From the NCBI RefSeq assembly GCF_000014965.1, contig NC_008554.1, forward strand, positions 2,406,001-2,470,000: 64,000 nucleotides of DNA, written 5' to 3'. The position numbers and the translations under genes are program-made. Positions 34,494-43,965 of this stretch are shown here, one piece after another; positions within the stretch are counted from its first letter, which is position 1, and every line of letters starts with the position of its first letter. Below the pieces are notes generated by a model, which did no database searches, was not told where the DNA came from, and worked only from the letters and a program-made list of their open reading frames with translations. This DNA comes from Syntrophobacter fumaroxidans MPOB. Its GTDB lineage: Bacteria > Desulfobacterota > Syntrophobacteria > Syntrophobacterales > Syntrophobacteraceae.

Positions 34494-36767
34494 ATGCGTT
34501 CTGCGCCGTTCCCAGCCGTTCTTCTGGCCGGCTTCGCCTCCACGGCGGGGCAGATACTGGTCCTGAGGGAATTGCTCGTCCTTTTTTACGGCAATGAGCT
34601 TTCCACGGGTTTGATATTCGCCGGATGGCTGTTGTGGACTGCTTTGGGAAGCACGCTCGCCGGTCGTTTTCACAAGAAAATGAACCCGGACGGGGTGGGA
34701 CTCGCGGCGGCGCTGCCCTTCCTGGCTCTGCTGCTCCCCTTGACCGTTTTCTTCATCAGGGCTTCGAGGCTCATCTGGGCCATTCCCGTCGGCGAGATCG
34801 TGCGACCGGGCCTGATGCTCGGCATTACCCTGTCGGTGACCGCTCCGTTCTGCCTGGCCTCCGGAATGGTATTCGCTCTCGCCTGGACCCAGGCCGGAGC
34901 CGGCAACGCACACACAAACGGTCGCCCGATCGCCATTTACCTCGGTGAGGCCGCGGGAGCCGCCGTCGGAGGGCTTTTCTACACCTTTGTCCTGCTGCCC
35001 GCGGTATCGGCCGTTGCCGCGGCGCTGATCGTCGCCGCCATCGTTATTGCCGGTTGCATCGCCTTGCCAAAGCCGCGCCGATCCGACCGACGCGCAACGC
35101 AAGCCGTTACGGGAACGTGCCTGGCCGCGCTCGTTCTCCTCGGGATCGGGCTGACCTTCTCCCCCGCCCTCGATGATGCGAGCCGCAGGCTACAGTGGGG
35201 ATCGAATTTCCTTTTCGCCCGCGACACACCGTTTCACAATCTGGCTCTGCTGCGCGAAGCGGACCAGTACAGCCTGTTCGGCAACGGCCTGCTGCTCTTT
35301 TCCTTTCCGGACCCGCAAACGGCGGAATACTGCGTCCATCTCCCCCTGCTCCAGCATCCCGACCCCGCCGCCGTTCTGCTCATCGGCGGGGATGCCCCCA
35401 GGCTGGCCGCCGAGGCGGTCAAGCACCCGGAGCTCGAGCGCCTGGACTGCGTCGAGCCCGACCCCGAAATCATCCGGATCGCGGAAGAACTGTCGGCCGG
35501 AGCGCCCCGCGCCGCTCTCAAAGATCCCCGGGTGCATCTTTTTCATGAGGATGCGGCATCTTTCGTGAGAACGCGAAAACACCGCTACGACGTGATTGTC
35601 TTGAATCTCGGCAACCCCCTGACCGCGGAAATGAACCGATTTTACACCGAGGAGTTCTTTTCCGACATCCGCGGGCGTTTGAATCCAAAAGGGGTCTTCT
35701 CGTTCGCGGTTTCATCGTCACCGGACATGATCGGCCCCGTTCAGGCCCGTTTCCTGCGGTCGCTTGAAGTCACTCTGCGCGAAGTCTTTCCCACAGTCCT
35801 GGTCATCCCGGGGGAAAGCGCCCGGTTCCTCGGCACGGACCCCGACGGCCGGCTGCTCAGCGACCCGCGGGAACTCATCGACCGCATCTCCGCGCGGCGT
35901 CTCGACTTGAAATTCGTCAGGGAATACTACCTCTTCGACTATCTCAATCCGCTTCGAATCGCATACCTTGCAAACGTGCTGCAGGAAACCGAAGGGGTCA
36001 AGGTCAACCGCGATTTTGAACCGAGGTGCTATTTCCACAACCTGGCAGTGTGGGGAGCCCAGCTTGACCCCTCCATCGGTTCCGCTCTGAACAGGCTCTC
36101 GGGCGCGGGTCAAGGGGTCCTGTGGGGTGCCCTCGGCGCGGTCTCGCTCGCGATCCTTGCGACCTTCGCAAGGGGAAGAGCGGGGTATTCCCGAGCCGTG
36201 GCCATGAACGTGATGGTCGTCGGCGCCGCTCAAATGACCCTCGAAATCGTGCTGCTGGTGGGCTTCCAGGTCCTTGCGGGTTTCGTGTACACCCAATTGG
36301 CTTTGATCGTGTCCTTCTACATGGCGGGGCTGGCTTCCGGCGGCGCCGTGACGGCTTTCGGCGCGAAACGGATAGAGAACGGCGCGCCGGGGATGGCTGC
36401 GGTCCAGGCGGCATTCTCGGCATTGCTGGTCGCGACGATGCCGATCATGTCCGCATTGCGCACTTACCTGGAAGAGTCTTCCGACGCCATGGCGCTCGTG
36501 AAGTTCGTCTTCTCGGCCCTGGCCTTCGCGGCCGGCCTCCTGGGCGGCCTCCACTTCGGGCTGGCGGTGACGGTGCGCACGGGAACGAGTCCCGCCGTGA
36601 ACCTCAAGGGCCCCGCCCTCTACGCCGCGGACCTCGCAGGCTCGGCAGGCGGTGTCGTCCTCTCGTCGCTGTTCCTGGTGCCCGTCTACGGACTCGCGGC
36701 AACGCTCAAAGCCCTCGCCGTACTCTGCCTCGCGTGTTCCCTCACCCTCATCCGGCCCCGAAAATGA
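34494..36767 (+). CDS. Membrane-embedded spermidine-synthase-like protein
   Basis: 757 aa from ATG 34494. An N-terminal block of about six to seven membrane helices (starting FPAVLLAGFASTAGQILVL) is followed by a soluble aminopropyltransferase-like domain (LLIGGDAPRLAAEAVKHP, LDCVEPDPEIIRIAEE, VHLFHEDAASFV, YDVIVLNL; about 305-400). A second block of membrane helices fills the C-terminus. The Rossmann nucleoside-binding part is recognisable, but whether it makes spermidine is not known for this fused class. Members are widespread in Deltaproteobacteria. Convergent with the radical SAM gene, 9 bp between stops. Confidence 0.78.
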   Translation: MRSAPFPAVLLAGFASTAGQILVLRELLVLFYGNELSTGLIFAGWLLWTALGSTLAGRFHKKMNPDGVGLAAALPFLALLLPLTVFFIRASRLIWAIPVGEIVRPGLMLGITLSVTAPFCLASGMVFALAWTQAGAGNAHTNGRPIAIYLGEAAGAAVGGLFYTFVLLPAVSAVAAALIVAAIVIAGCIALPKPRRSDRRATQAVTGTCLAALVLLGIGLTFSPALDDASRRLQWGSNFLFARDTPFHNLALLREADQYSLFGNGLLLFSFPDPQTAEYCVHLPLLQHPDPAAVLLIGGDAPRLAAEAVKHPELERLDCVEPDPEIIRIAEELSAGAPRAALKDPRVHLFHEDAASFVRTRKHRYDVIVLNLGNPLTAEMNRFYTEEFFSDIRGRLNPKGVFSFAVSSSPDMIGPVQARFLRSLEVTLREVFPTVLVIPGESARFLGTDPDGRLLSDPRELIDRISARRLDLKFVREYYLFDYLNPLRIAYLANVLQETEGVKVNRDFEPRCYFHNLAVWGAQLDPSIGSALNRLSGAGQGVLWGALGAVSLAILATFARGRAGYSRAVAMNVMVVGAAQMTLEIVLLVGFQVLAGFVYTQLALIVSFYMAGLASGGAVTAFGAKRIENGAPGMAAVQAAFSALLVATMPIMSALRTYLEESSDAMALVKFVFSALAFAAGLLGGLHFGLAVTVRTGTSPAVNLKGPALYAADLAGSAGGVVLSSLFLVPVYGLAATLKALAVLCLACSLTLIRPRK

Positions 36768-36776
36768 CCCGCCGCC

Positions 36777-37994
36777 CTACGCATCCGCCTCGGGTCGTTT
36801 CCATATACCGGGCAGGGGACGGCTGCACTGCGAGCACTTTCCGTCTTTGAGGCGAACGTTTCTCACCGTGTACCCGATTCGGTCCACGAGCACGGTCCCG
36901 CATTTCGGACAAATCGTGCTCTCCCCGGGATGACCCGGCACATTGCCGACATACACATGATGCAAGCCTTCTTCTCGAGCGGCCTTCCATGCTTCTTCGA
37001 GCGTGGCAACCGGCGTCGGCTGGAGACTCTGGAGCCTGTAGAGCGGATGGAACCGGCTGAAGTGCAGCGGGGTTTCCGGACCCAGTTCCTTGCCGATCCA
37101 CCTGCACATCTCCCTGATCCCGCTCATCCTATCATTTTTCCCGGGCACCACCAGGTTGACGATCTCCGTGTGGACGCCCAGCTGCTTCAGCCTCTTCAGC
37201 GTGCTCAGAACCGGTTCGAGGGTTCCTTCGGTCATTTCCCTGTAATACTCGTCGGTAAACCCTTTCAAATCGATGCAGGCCGCGTCCAGGAACCGGCACA
37301 GATCGTCGAGGGGGGCCGGATTGATGTAGCCGTTGGAATGCATGACGTTCAGAATCCTTTTCGGCTTGGCCGCTTTTCCGATATCGATCATGTATTCGAT
37401 GAAGATGGTCGGCTCGACATAAGTGGAGGCAATGGAAGCGCACTCGTTCCGGGCGGCATTTTCCGCCACGGTTTCTGGGGGGGCCTGGTAGTTGTAGGTA
37501 TCATCCGGTTTCGCCTGAGAAATCTCCCAGTTCTGACAGAACTTGCAGTTCAGGTTGCATCCCGCCGTGGCGATGGAGAAGGAGAGCGACCCCGGAAGGA
37601 CGTGAAAAAACGGCTTCTTTTCCACCGGGTCGACACGAACGGCACACGGGTTGCCGTACACCAGGGAGTAGTAGTGTCCCTCCCGGTTCTGCCTGACCCG
37701 GCAATACCCGCGCTCCCCGTCGTCGACTTCGCAAAAGCGGGGGCAGAGCTCGCAGCGGATTCGTCCGCCGCCCAGCGGGGAAAAATAGGGGGACAACTTG
37801 CGTCCGATGTATCCCCGGCCGGGACCGTCGGGACGAACCGACGGAGGCGTCGCCCAATCCAGGGCCTTGAAACCGGCGCACAAAAGCGCGCAGCGTCCGC
37901 ATTGCGCCAGGAACTCTCTTCTGCCGACCGGTCTCCTCGCCTGGGCGCGAGCGGTCGCCGGCGGGGGATCAGAACACTTCGGCGGAAAAAACAT
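36777..37994 (-). CDS. amrS: AmmeMemoRadiSam system radical SAM enzyme with Tat-like N-terminus
   Basis: 405 aa from ATG 37994, chosen for GGAG at 5 nt. Residues about 24-45 contain GRREFLAQCGRCALLCAGF, which looks like a Tat signal (RREFL plus a hydrophobic stretch). The catalytic part has CELCPRFCEVDDGERGYC, then ATAGCNLNCKFCQNWEIS with the CX3CX2C cluster, and a C-terminal CPKCG...CSQC pair. This is the pyruvate-formate-lyase-activating-like AmrS family, which always occurs with Memo and AMMECR1 proteins; its reaction is unknown. It overlaps the Memo-AMMECR1 gene by 26 bp. Confidence 0.88.
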   Translation of the reverse strand: MFFPPKCSDPPPATARAQARRPVGRREFLAQCGRCALLCAGFKALDWATPPSVRPDGPGRGYIGRKLSPYFSPLGGGRIRCELCPRFCEVDDGERGYCRVRQNREGHYYSLVYGNPCAVRVDPVEKKPFFHVLPGSLSFSIATAGCNLNCKFCQNWEISQAKPDDTYNYQAPPETVAENAARNECASIASTYVEPTIFIEYMIDIGKAAKPKRILNVMHSNGYINPAPLDDLCRFLDAACIDLKGFTDEYYREMTEGTLEPVLSTLKRLKQLGVHTEIVNLVVPGKNDRMSGIREMCRWIGKELGPETPLHFSRFHPLYRLQSLQPTPVATLEEAWKAAREEGLHHVYVGNVPGHPGESTICPKCGTVLVDRIGYTVRNVRLKDGKCSQCSRPLPGIWKRPEADA

Positions 37995-39549
37995 AGATCT
38001 CCGTCCTCTCATCCTGCCAGGCGTTCGACGGCAGGCCCGCCTTCCTGCACGTGTTTTCCAGAAACGCCCTGCGGTCCCACCCGTATTGTGTCGCGACCTG
38101 GGGAAGCAGGAGCCCGGATGCACCGTTTCGGCGAATCACCAGGCCGTGCTTTCCCACCTCGACCTCCTCCACGCCGGTGATCTTCCGCAACGGGGTCAGA
38201 ACCGAGATTTCAATATCCAAATCCTTGAACTCCTCGGCGGTCACCGGCCTGAAACGCGGGTCCTGCACGGCTGCCGCCACCGCCACCTCGCTCACCGTCT
38301 CGATCAGGGGCCGGCTGGTAATGATGTGCCCGATACAGCCCCTGAGCTCTCCTCTTTTGTGCAGGGTCACAAAAGCGCCTCGAGGCTCCTTCAGATTTCC
38401 CGAAGCCTTGTCCACGGACGGCGCCGGGCCGCCTCGGAGCTTGGCCTCAATCGCCTGTTTGGCAATGCGGTGCAACGCCTCCTTCTCCTCGGCGGTCAGG
38501 TTGGAGCCTGCGGCGGTTGATTCCGGAGGCCCGGCGGCTTCGGCCTTCGCAATCAAATCGAATGTTCCGGCCGCCCCGGCCTTCCCCGACGGGCCCCGCC
38601 AGAGGGCCGCCGACATATACCCGACCACGCCCCGTGCGTCGTTCTTGTTTCCCGTGACGTCACCCGAGTTCGCGACCTTCAGCACCTCGGCCGAATTCGC
38701 CCCCAGCCGCATTGCGGCCAGCATCGCCGTGACCATGGGCCCGCCACCGCACGCTTCGCACTCCCCTCCGGCCAGGCTGTAGCTGAGCCCCTGCGGGTCG
38801 AGGGCACCCACCCGGTCCGCCGCCACCTTGTCGAGGGCCTTGGCCCGTTCGTACGGATGGAAATGCGAAAGATCGGAACTGGCGATCACCAACACCCGTT
38901 TCTCCCTGACCGTGTCGGCGATCGCCTCGGCAAGCCGTTTGCACGTGGCGAAGTCCTGCTCCCCCATGATCAGCGGCACCAGCTTGAATTCTTCCAGGAC
39001 CGTCTGCAGGAAGGGAAGCTGGATCTCCAGCGCATGTTCCTCCGAGTGGACCTCCGGGCGATGGGCGATGCGCTTGTCGCGACGCCTCAGGGCTTCAATC
39101 AGATCGCGGTCGAGGGGAACAATGCCCAGAGGCGTCTGGAAACCTCCCAGCTCGTAGGTTGCCACGCCTTCGAAACGGGCACGATGACTCGGGGATATGA
39201 CAATGACGGATGCGAATTTTTGTTTCTCGAGGAGCTTGTACCCGTAGGCCGCAACCTGTCCGGAATAGATGGTGCCGGCGTGCGGAGAGATCAGCGCAAC
39301 CAATTGCCCCCGAGGCTTGGGCTCCGGAACCCGATTCAGAAACCCCTCGATCTGTTTTCTCAGCTCCACCGGAGAAGCGGGATACCAAGTGCCCGCAATC
39401 GCCGGTTTTCTGACCTGTTCCGGGGCCCCCGCCGCGGCGCTGCCGTCGCCTTGAATGCCCGGGCACCGGAAAAGGACCAGCACAGCCCCCAGGAGCAGGA
39501 AGACAAACCGTCTGTACGCTTTATTGTGGAAGTTCATCATGGCAGGCAT
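37969..39549 (-). CDS. Memo-AMMECR1 fusion protein (AmmeMemoRadiSam proteins B and A), exported
   Basis: 526 aa from ATG 39549; ATG 39540 is also possible. A longer frame to 39633 is rejected because a strong promoter overlaps it. The N-terminus is a signal peptide (YRRFVFLLLGAVLVLF). Memo domain about 45-330: IAGTWYPASPVELRKQ, ISPHAGTIYSG, VISPSHRA, HSEEHALEIQLPF and SSDLSHFHPY carry the His and Asp metal-site residues. The C-terminal AMMECR1 domain has GAFVTLHKRGELRGCIGHI and LLLPQVATQYGWD. These domains are usually separate genes; here they are one chain, followed by the radical SAM partner. Function of the system unknown. Confidence 0.88.
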   Translation of the reverse strand: MPAMMNFHNKAYRRFVFLLLGAVLVLFRCPGIQGDGSAAAGAPEQVRKPAIAGTWYPASPVELRKQIEGFLNRVPEPKPRGQLVALISPHAGTIYSGQVAAYGYKLLEKQKFASVIVISPSHRARFEGVATYELGGFQTPLGIVPLDRDLIEALRRRDKRIAHRPEVHSEEHALEIQLPFLQTVLEEFKLVPLIMGEQDFATCKRLAEAIADTVREKRVLVIASSDLSHFHPYERAKALDKVAADRVGALDPQGLSYSLAGGECEACGGGPMVTAMLAAMRLGANSAEVLKVANSGDVTGNKNDARGVVGYMSAALWRGPSGKAGAAGTFDLIAKAEAAGPPESTAAGSNLTAEEKEALHRIAKQAIEAKLRGGPAPSVDKASGNLKEPRGAFVTLHKRGELRGCIGHIITSRPLIETVSEVAVAAAVQDPRFRPVTAEEFKDLDIEISVLTPLRKITGVEEVEVGKHGLVIRRNGASGLLLPQVATQYGWDRRAFLENTCRKAGLPSNAWQDERTEIYVFSAEVF

Positions 39550-40021
39550 CCGACAATGATTGAGAATATCTGTTTTGTTTTGAAAATTCAAAGACTTTTC
39601 AAAAGACACCGCATTCATTATAAAGAGCGCCATCCCCCGAGGTCAACACAAAGGTGGCGAATGGAAGCGCAGTGAACGGTCGGGCGGCGCCTCCGAATGA
39701 CGCGCGGGAAACATCCCGCCCGATTTGTTTCCCGGAGGCTGAGAACTCCAACTGCGCGGCGGCTTTTGTGGTTCTTTCCAATCTGCCTTTGGGGTATAGT
39801 GCGGTGTCTTCCTTATGGGAGTCGCAAATTGAGCTCCCGCACCGGCGCAGCCCATGGGGTTTCTCTTTCGGGACCGGGCCCCGTCCTTTGCGCAACGCGG
39901 GCTCATCGCGCCCCCGATCCGGCCGCGGGCCCATTCGCTCAGGGAACATGTCACGGTCGGTTTGACCTTTTCCGCCGGAACCGACCGGACAGGCGATCTC
40001 TTTCCACAGAGGCGTACACTG
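39550..40021. other. Divergent intergenic region, Memo-AMMECR1 / acyltransferase
   Basis: 472 bp. It holds the minus-strand TTGACC-17-TATAAT promoter and, on the plus strand, a weaker TATAGT at 39795-39800 that could start the acyltransferase transcript. No gene seen. Confidence 0.45.
39618..39646 (-). promoter_or_regulatory. Strong sigma-70 promoter of the AmmeMemoRadiSam operon
   Basis: TTGACC (39641-39646 on the minus strand), 17-nt spacer, TATAAT (39618-39623). The start site near 39611 lies about 60 bp upstream of the preferred ATG. Confidence 0.72.
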
Positions 40022-40936
40022 GTGAACAATCGTATATTCGGCCCACTGCGCGCCGGCTTCATCCTCCTGGTTTATACGCTCAACACGCTTTTCTGGACGA
40101 CGCTCCTTTTCCCCGTCGCCCTTTTGAAATGGCTCGTTCGCGGGGGAAGCAGCACCGGATTGTTCGATCGATTGCTGCATTGCATAGCCAACAGTTGGAT
40201 CGCCGTCAACAATTTGAACATGCGTTATTTGAATCGGGTCCGTCTGGATATCGAGGGCACGGATTCACTGAAACCCCAGGAATGGTACCTGGTGGTATCC
40301 AATCACCAGTCCTGGGCAGACATCCTTGTGCTGCAAAAGATCTTTCACCGCAGGATTCCCCTGCTCAAGTTCTTCCTCAAGAAAGAGCTCATCTGGATGC
40401 CGTTTCTCGGCTTTGCCTGGTGGGCGCTGGACTTCCCCTTCATGAAGCGCTATTCGAAGAGCTATTTGAAGAAACACCCCGAACGCGCGGGCATGGATCT
40501 CGAGATCACACGGAAGGCCTGCGAGAAATTCAAGAACATCCCCATATCGGTGATGAACTTCGTGGAAGGCACCCGTTTCACTCCCAAAAAGCATCGAGAG
40601 CAGGATTCGCCGTACCGCCATCTGCTCAGGCCCAAAGCCGGCGGCGTTGCCATGGTTCTTGCCGCCATGGGAGACAGGATGCGCCACATCCTCGACGTCA
40701 CCATCGCCTATCCGGGGGAAAACAGGGGGTTCTGGGCGTTCCTGCGCGGCGATGTCACCGACATCAAGGTCCGGGTCAAATCGCTTTTCGTCGGCGAAGA
40801 CCTGATCGGCGACTACTTCTCGGACGAGGTCTTTCGCGAGCGGTTTCAGAACTGGCTGGGAACGCTGTGGGTTGACAAGGACGACCTCATGCAAAAGCTG
40901 CTCGGCGTCACCCGTGTGGGCCCGACCGAAGGATGA
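40022..40936 (+). CDS. PlsC-type lysophospholipid acyltransferase (YihG-like)
   Basis: 304 aa from GTG 40022, which has AGAGG 9 nt upstream; a longer in-frame extension to 39854 has Pro/Arg-rich, unlikely N-terminal sequence. One membrane helix (FILLVYTLNTLFWTTLLFPVALL, about 10-32, longer than one motif) precedes the acyltransferase motifs: NHQSWADI (HX4D), FLKKELIWMPFLGFAWWAL, FVEGTRFTP. These transfer an acyl chain from acyl-ACP or acyl-CoA to lysophosphatidate at the inner membrane. It resembles YihG more than the essential PlsC. Confidence 0.85.
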   Translation: MNNRIFGPLRAGFILLVYTLNTLFWTTLLFPVALLKWLVRGGSSTGLFDRLLHCIANSWIAVNNLNMRYLNRVRLDIEGTDSLKPQEWYLVVSNHQSWADILVLQKIFHRRIPLLKFFLKKELIWMPFLGFAWWALDFPFMKRYSKSYLKKHPERAGMDLEITRKACEKFKNIPISVMNFVEGTRFTPKKHREQDSPYRHLLRPKAGGVAMVLAAMGDRMRHILDVTIAYPGENRGFWAFLRGDVTDIKVRVKSLFVGEDLIGDYFSDEVFRERFQNWLGTLWVDKDDLMQKLLGVTRVGPTEG

Positions 40937-41203
40937 CCGGTGTGGCCATGCGCTGCGGATTCGCGTGGGGCTTCATTCTAAACCAAAACCCCCACTGCCC
41001 GAAACACCTGCCCCTTCTTGTGTCTCACGCAACGACGCCACGGCGCTACGTCTTTTCACTCCGATTCTTACCAACCACAACACATTATCCCACCCCGCAT
41101 CTTATTCGTTGCGGCGTTGCGGCGTCGCGTGAGGCTCATTTCGAAAACCCGACCCCGGAGCTGGAATTCTCACCTCCAGGCAGGCGCGCCCTGCCGGGCG
41201 CAC

Positions 41204-41242
41204 CAAAAAAAGAACAGGCGGAAGCGAAACGCTTCCGCCTGT
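41204..41242 (-). terminator. Rho-independent terminator of the fumarate reductase operon
   Basis: ACAGGCGGAAGCG-AAA-CGCTTCCGCCTGT, a perfect 13-bp stem with 3-nt loop, followed on the minus strand by a run of seven T (complement of 41205-41211). It is 71 bp downstream of the frdB stop. Confidence 0.92.
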
Positions 41243-41312
41243 CTGGCGGTCAACGCAAGAACCGTCCGGGAATTCTCATGCCGCGATGGATTGCGGAATG
41301 GAGCTTTCCCCT

Positions 41313-42080
41313 CTATTTGCGGGCTTCTTCACCACCGGGCAGAATCCTGCCGAACAGGTGCCGGATGGAGGCAAAACCCATCTTGCGACGCAGCATGCCG
41401 AGCTGATCCTGCAAGGGGATCTTCTTCGGACAGACGTCTTCACAGCCGAGAAGCCCCAGGCACCCGAAAATGCCTTCATCGCCGCGCAGCACGTCGAAGT
41501 ACTCGTCCGTCTTCCGATTGTCTCTCGGGTCGAGCATGAACCTGGCGATACGGTTGAACGCCGTGGCGCCCATGAAATCGTTGTTGATGTTCGCTTTCCC
41601 ACAGGCGGCCACGCAGCAGCCACATTCGATGCAGCGCTCCAGTTCGTAGATTTCCTCGGCCAGCTCGTTCGACATCCGCTCTTCGGGAGCCTTCGGGTCG
41701 AACGTCTTGTCCGTGTGGATGTACGACTCCACCTTTTCATTCATGGCACGGAACCAGGACCCCGTATCCACCGATAGATCGCCGATCAGCTTGAACACAG
41801 GCAGCGGCAGCAGGGTGATGTCGGTGGGAAGCTTCTTGGTCTTGGTGTGACAGGCGAGGTCCGGCCTGCCGTTGATCATCATCGCACAGGAACCGCAGAT
41901 TCCGGCTCGGCACATGAAGTCGAACTGAAGCGTCGGATCCTGCTCTTCCCTGATGCGGTTTAGGGCAATATACAACGTCATGGCGTCGGTTTCCTCCAGA
42001 TGGAAAGTCTCCATGTGGGGAACGGACGTTGGATCCAACGGGTTGAATCTGAAAACGCTAAACTTTAACGGTCGTCCCAT
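41313..42080 (-). CDS. frdB: Fumarate reductase/succinate dehydrogenase iron-sulfur subunit
   Basis: 255 aa. The [2Fe-2S] site is CRAGICGSCAMMINGRPDLAC (Cys at about 57, 62, 65, 77), the [4Fe-4S] site CIECGCCVAAC (about 149-159) and the [3Fe-4S]/C-terminal site CLGLLGCEDVCPKKIPL (about 206-222). All ligands are present. It passes electrons between the flavin of FrdA and the hemes of FrdC. Last gene of the frdCAB operon, 15 bp after frdA, and followed by a strong terminator. Confidence 0.93.
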   Translation of the reverse strand: MGRPLKFSVFRFNPLDPTSVPHMETFHLEETDAMTLYIALNRIREEQDPTLQFDFMCRAGICGSCAMMINGRPDLACHTKTKKLPTDITLLPLPVFKLIGDLSVDTGSWFRAMNEKVESYIHTDKTFDPKAPEERMSNELAEEIYELERCIECGCCVAACGKANINNDFMGATAFNRIARFMLDPRDNRKTDEYFDVLRGDEGIFGCLGLLGCEDVCPKKIPLQDQLGMLRRKMGFASIRHLFGRILPGGEEARK

Positions 42081-42095
42081 TTAAAACACCTCGCG

Positions 42096-43955
42096 TTAGT
42101 TGGTAGCCGGTTTGCTCGAACCGATAACCTCGGGATCTTCGGAGTAAATGATCTTCGCCACGCCGTAACCTCTTTCGCCCGGCGGAAGTTCCCAGACCTT
42201 CGAAGGCTTCTCGTAGTTCAGGGTAGGCAGGTTATCGCCCTCTTTCCAGGTCGCCAGCGTCCGCTTCAGCCAATCGCGGTCGTTGCGTTCCGGGTAATCC
42301 TCGCGGGCATGAGCGCCGCGGCTCTCGGTCCTCTGCAGGGCCGCATAAGCGACGCACAGCGCGATACGGCACATGCCCTGAATGCGCAGAGCCATCGCCA
42401 CCTCGGGATTGACACCGATAACGCGCGACTGAATACCGACCTTCTTGGACCTTTCATAGACCACTTGCAGGGTGTCGACGGCTTTCTTCAGGTCGGCCTC
42501 GTTGCGGAAAATCCCGACGCCTTCCATCAAGGCATCCTGGATGGCGTTACGCACGGCGTAGACGCTCTCTTTGCCGTCGCGGCCGGCGATGAGAGCCGCA
42601 ATCCGCGCTTCCTGCTTGTTCACCGCGTCGCGCACCACTTCGGTCTTGATATTGACCTCGTATCCCTTGAGGAACTCGGCGATTTTCTCGCCCACGATCT
42701 TACCGGCAACGATCGTCTCGGCAAGCGAGTTGCCGCCCAGGCGGTTGAATCCGTGCATATCCCAGCAGGCGGCCTCACCGGCTGCAAAAAGACCCTTCAA
42801 TCCGTACGCGGCACCGTCCTTGTTGGTGCGCACACCGCCCATGCTGTAGTGCTGGGCCGGGCGGACCGGGATCATCTGGGTGATGGGATCGACATCGAGG
42901 AATTCGTTGCATATCTCTTCGACGTCGCGGAGTTTCGTCTTGATGTGGGCTGCGCCCAGATGGCGAATATCGAGCCACAGGTGCGGCCCGTAGGGGCTCG
43001 GCACACCCTTCCCGATGCGGATATGATGGGTCATCCAGCGGGAAACGACGTCACGCGACGCCAATTCCTGCTTTCCGGGTTCGTAGATGTGCATGAACCG
43101 TTCGCCGTTCACGTCTTTCAAGGTTCCACCGTCTCCACGGCAGCCTTCGGTCACCAGAATGTTGGTGGGAACGATGCCGGTGGGGTGAAACTGCACCGCC
43201 TCCGGGTTGCCGAAGGGGACAATGCCCGTATCCAGGGCGAGAATGACACCACTGCCGTCGTTGATGACCGCGTTGGTCGTTTCCCTGTACGTGCGGCCGT
43301 AACCGCCCGTGGCGATGAGGGTCGCCTTGGCCAGGTATGCACGCAGGTTACCGGTCTTCAGGTCTCTTGCCACGACGCCCATGCAGGTTTCGCCGTCATG
43401 GATCAGAGAGATGGCGTCGACCCGGTCGTGTACGGTCACGCCCAGTTCCACCACCTTGTTGTCCATGGTGAACAGCAGCGTATGGCCCGTGCCGTCCGAC
43501 GTGTAACACGTCCTCCACTTGGCCGTGCCGCCGAAATCGCGGGCGGTGATCGTCCCCTCCATTTCTTTCTTTTCGATCTTCTGATACTGCTTGCCGCCCT
43601 TGTAATACGTTCCTTCACCAGCCACCACGCGGTTCCACGGAATTCCCCAAAACGCCATTTCACGAACGGCAATCGGCGCCGTTTCAGCAAACAAACGTGC
43701 GCATTCCTGGTCGCATCCCCAGTCGGAGCCCTTTACCGTGTCAGCAAAGTGAACGTCAGGGCAATCGCCTTCGCCCATGCAGCAGTTGCCCAGCGAGGCC
43801 TGCATGCCGCCCTGGGCGGCAGAAGAATGGGAACGCCTTGGTGGTACGATGCTCAGGCATATGGTCGAAAAGCCCTCAGAGGCCGCCGCCACTGCCACGC
43901 GCTCGCCTGCCAAACCCGCCCCTACACACAACAGATCGGTATAGAAGGTATCCAA
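42096..43955 (-). CDS. frdA: Fumarate reductase/succinate dehydrogenase flavoprotein subunit
   Basis: 619 aa. FAD site LLCVGAGLAGERVAVAAA at the N-terminus; SSAAQGGMQASLGN contains the start of the flavin-linking region with His at position 43 in RRSHSSAAQGG, the usual covalent FAD His. HPTGIVPTNILVTEG and HLGAAHIKTKL/ SRDVVSRWMT are the substrate-binding motifs, and QHYSMGGVRTNKDG and RLGGNSLAETIV close the FAD domain. In syntrophic deltaproteobacteria this complex runs either direction: succinate oxidation in propionate degradation or fumarate respiration. Order C-A-B and the diheme FrdC match the Wolinella enzyme. Confidence 0.94.
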   Translation of the reverse strand: MDTFYTDLLCVGAGLAGERVAVAAASEGFSTICLSIVPPRRSHSSAAQGGMQASLGNCCMGEGDCPDVHFADTVKGSDWGCDQECARLFAETAPIAVREMAFWGIPWNRVVAGEGTYYKGGKQYQKIEKKEMEGTITARDFGGTAKWRTCYTSDGTGHTLLFTMDNKVVELGVTVHDRVDAISLIHDGETCMGVVARDLKTGNLRAYLAKATLIATGGYGRTYRETTNAVINDGSGVILALDTGIVPFGNPEAVQFHPTGIVPTNILVTEGCRGDGGTLKDVNGERFMHIYEPGKQELASRDVVSRWMTHHIRIGKGVPSPYGPHLWLDIRHLGAAHIKTKLRDVEEICNEFLDVDPITQMIPVRPAQHYSMGGVRTNKDGAAYGLKGLFAAGEAACWDMHGFNRLGGNSLAETIVAGKIVGEKIAEFLKGYEVNIKTEVVRDAVNKQEARIAALIAGRDGKESVYAVRNAIQDALMEGVGIFRNEADLKKAVDTLQVVYERSKKVGIQSRVIGVNPEVAMALRIQGMCRIALCVAYAALQRTESRGAHAREDYPERNDRDWLKRTLATWKEGDNLPTLNYEKPSKVWELPPGERGYGVAKIIYSEDPEVIGSSKPATN

Positions 43956-43965
43956 TTTCGGCTCC

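Noticed and set aside
39550-39633. Longer N-terminus for the Memo-AMMECR1 protein starting at 39633
   Set aside because: A TTGACC-17-TATAAT promoter at 39618-39646 overlaps it, and the signal peptide fits a start at 39549 or 39540.
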